In this document: piece by piece, positions 6,834-7,963 of the stretch
How positions within the stretch are numbered: position 1 is the stretch's first letter
How the letters are laid out: every line of letters begins with the position of its first letter
From: Gammaproteobacteria bacterium
GTDB taxonomy: Bacteria > Pseudomonadota > Gammaproteobacteria > Xanthomonadales > Xanthomonadaceae
Assembly: GCA_026398715.1 (NCBI GenBank)
Contig: JAPLSI010000260.1
Location: forward strand, 1 to 7,963
Direction of reading: 5' to 3'
DNA length: 7,963 bases
Notes under the pieces: generated by a model
Database searches by the model: none
The model's input: only the letters and a program-made list of their open reading frames with translations
Told to the model about the DNA's origin: nothing
Position numbers and translations under genes: made by a program

Positions 6834-7963
6834 TCAGGCGGCGCGATGCATCTGCTGCAGGCGGTGCAGGGACGCCGACTCCAGGTCTGCCGAGTCGAAG
6901 TCGTCCACCGTGATGGCATCCCAGGTCAGCTCGCGCAGTTCTTCCAACTGCACTTTCTCGTCGGCGGTGATCCAGCCTTCGCGCACGCCTTCGCTCAATT
7001 GCTCGGCGAAGGTAAGTGCGGTGATGTCGCTGTTCTTCAGCGCCTTCAGGAACTTGCGCTCCACCGGTTCGGCCAGGATGACCTTGCCCAGCGCATCGTT
7101 GATGCGACCGGCCGGATTGTTCTCGCAGGGCGTCAGGAACACGCCATCGGCCAGGCGGTCGCGCGCATCGGACGGCGCCATCAGCAGGGCGGCGGCGCGG
7201 CGGCCCAGGCGGTCCGACGGCGCCTGCGCGCGACGACCCAGCGGGAACACCAGCAGCCACAGCAACCACGCGGCCGGGCGGATCGGGAAGTTGCGCAATA
7301 CGCCCGACATCGCCAGTTCGATCTTGTGCGCGGAGTCGTGGAAGGCCCAGGCAAGCAGCGGTTGTTCGGTAGCGGGGCGACCGTCGTCCTCTTAACGCTT
7401 GAGCATCTCGCTGGCCAGGTACAACTGGCTCAGTACATCACCCAACCGACCGGACAGTTTTTCCTTGAACTTCAACTTGCCGCCGAGCAGCAGCATCGAG
7501 GTATCGGCCAGCAGCGCGAGGTTGGCCGAATACCGGTTGAGCTTTCGGAAATAACGACGCGTGTATTCGTCGCCGGGCGCCTTGCCCACGCGCGCGGTCG
7601 TGATGCCGAAGAACCAGCTGCGCACCGCATTCGAGATCGCGAAGCCGATGTGGCCGAACAGGTTGGTGTCGAAGTCGCGCAGGCGCGCCACGGGATCGGG
7701 ATTCTGCGCGGCCTGCATTTCCTTCAGCACCCACGGATGGCAGCGGATTGCGCCCTGGCCGAAGATCATCAGGCTGCGCGTCATGATGTTGGCGCCTTCC
7801 ACCGTGATGGAAATCGGCGCCGCCTGCCAGCCGCGACCCAGGTAGTTCTTCGGGCCCAGGATCACGCCCTTGCCGCCATGGATGTCCATGGCGTCACGCG
7901 CGACTTCACGCGCCATTTCGGTGCAGTGGTACTTGGCGATGGCCGAGGGCACGGCGGGCTTTT
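6834..7963 (-). pseudogene. fadE: Acyl-CoA dehydrogenase FadE, 3' part, interrupted by an in-frame TAA
   Basis: FadE is the large (about 800-residue) acyl-CoA dehydrogenase that carries out the first step of fatty-acid beta-oxidation with FAD. The frame is open to the right edge, so the N-terminal half lies outside, and the GTG at 7952 is internal (context [12 protein letters not shown]). Before the stop, 189 codons are visible. They include DIHGGKGV, the ITVEGAN site (likely catalytic Glu codon 7799-7797), [13 protein letters not shown], and the start of the C-terminal DUF1974 domain to [13 protein letters not shown] (7394-7392) follows. The same frame then continues for 185 codons to TGA 6836-6834 with clear FadE character: EDDGRP, GVLRNFP, FPLGRR, LTPCENNPAGR and a terminal VDDFD stretch. 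No indel is present. E. coli FadE, recalled from memory, reads LKRYDDEGR here, so a single TAC/TAT to TAA change explains it. The truncated product would lack about two thirds of DUF1974. Confidence 0.85.
7392..7394 (-). other. fadE: In-frame premature TAA within fadE
   Basis: The minus strand reads AAG CGT TAA GAG GAC GAC GGT, that is K-R-stop-E-D-D-G. The flanking residues match FadE in the same frame on both sides. This is therefore a nonsense codon at a site expected to be Tyr, not a frameshift or a gene boundary. The next ATG in frame (7310-7308) has no good ribosome binding site, so an efficient restart is not evident. Confidence 0.9.

Noticed and set aside
7308..7310. ATG opening a separate 158-residue gene (7310-6834, -)
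   Set aside because: Its protein is the C-terminus of FadE and the same frame continues upstream with FadE sequence to the TAA at 7392. There is no good ribosome binding site, so it is a fragment and not an independent gene.
7310..7394. Frameshift between the two fadE pieces
   Set aside because: Translating the gap gives EDDGRPATEQPLLAWAFHDS in the same frame as both pieces; only the TAA interrupts it.
7950..7952. GTG as the start of the 7952-7392 frame
   Set aside because: The frame continues through the right edge with KPA before the Val, typical internal FadE sequence.

Overview
The window looks like chromosomal DNA from a high-GC gammaproteobacterium, most likely Lysobacterales/Xanthomonadales (Lysobacter/Xanthomonas type). 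This is an inference from the GC-rich third codon positions, the type of FadE, and the pairing of a DUF4442 hotdog gene with fadE and a DUF5329 gene. There are no rRNA or tRNA genes, insertion sequences, phage genes or CRISPR arrays. Genes are packed tightly, and the only sizeable intergenic gap is 3388-3508.

Layout: (1) 1-1788 (+) is the 3' part of a 3-hydroxybutyrate oligomer hydrolase, cut by the left edge. (2) 1795-3387 (-) is a complete GMC-family FAD oxidoreductase with a TTG start, ending six bases from the hydrolase stop. (3) 3388-3508 is a divergent intergenic region with two adjacent dyads. (4) 3509-6356 (+) is a three-gene operon: a membrane transporter related to the NTP/NDP exchange (ADP/ATP translocase-like) family, an NAD-dependent epimerase/dehydratase with a twin-arginine signal, and a small Sec-signal DUF5329 protein. 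Spacing is 11 bases and then a 4-base overlap. (5) 6353-7963 (-) is the 3' part of fadE, cut by the right edge, followed 10 bases later by a DUF4442 hotdog protein whose stop overlaps the DUF5329 stop.

The hydrolase, FadE and hotdog protein fit storage-polymer and fatty-acid turnover. The central operon appears to be directed at the envelope: one membrane protein and two exported proteins. Its biochemical job is unknown.

The strongest anomaly is in fadE. A TAA lies in frame within an otherwise intact and conserved reading frame, at a position where Tyr is expected. It splits the gene into two same-frame pieces and removes the last 185 residues. It is either a very recent nonsense mutation, a sequence error, or a recoded stop. 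I see no clear sign of a wholly new defence or mobile system here.
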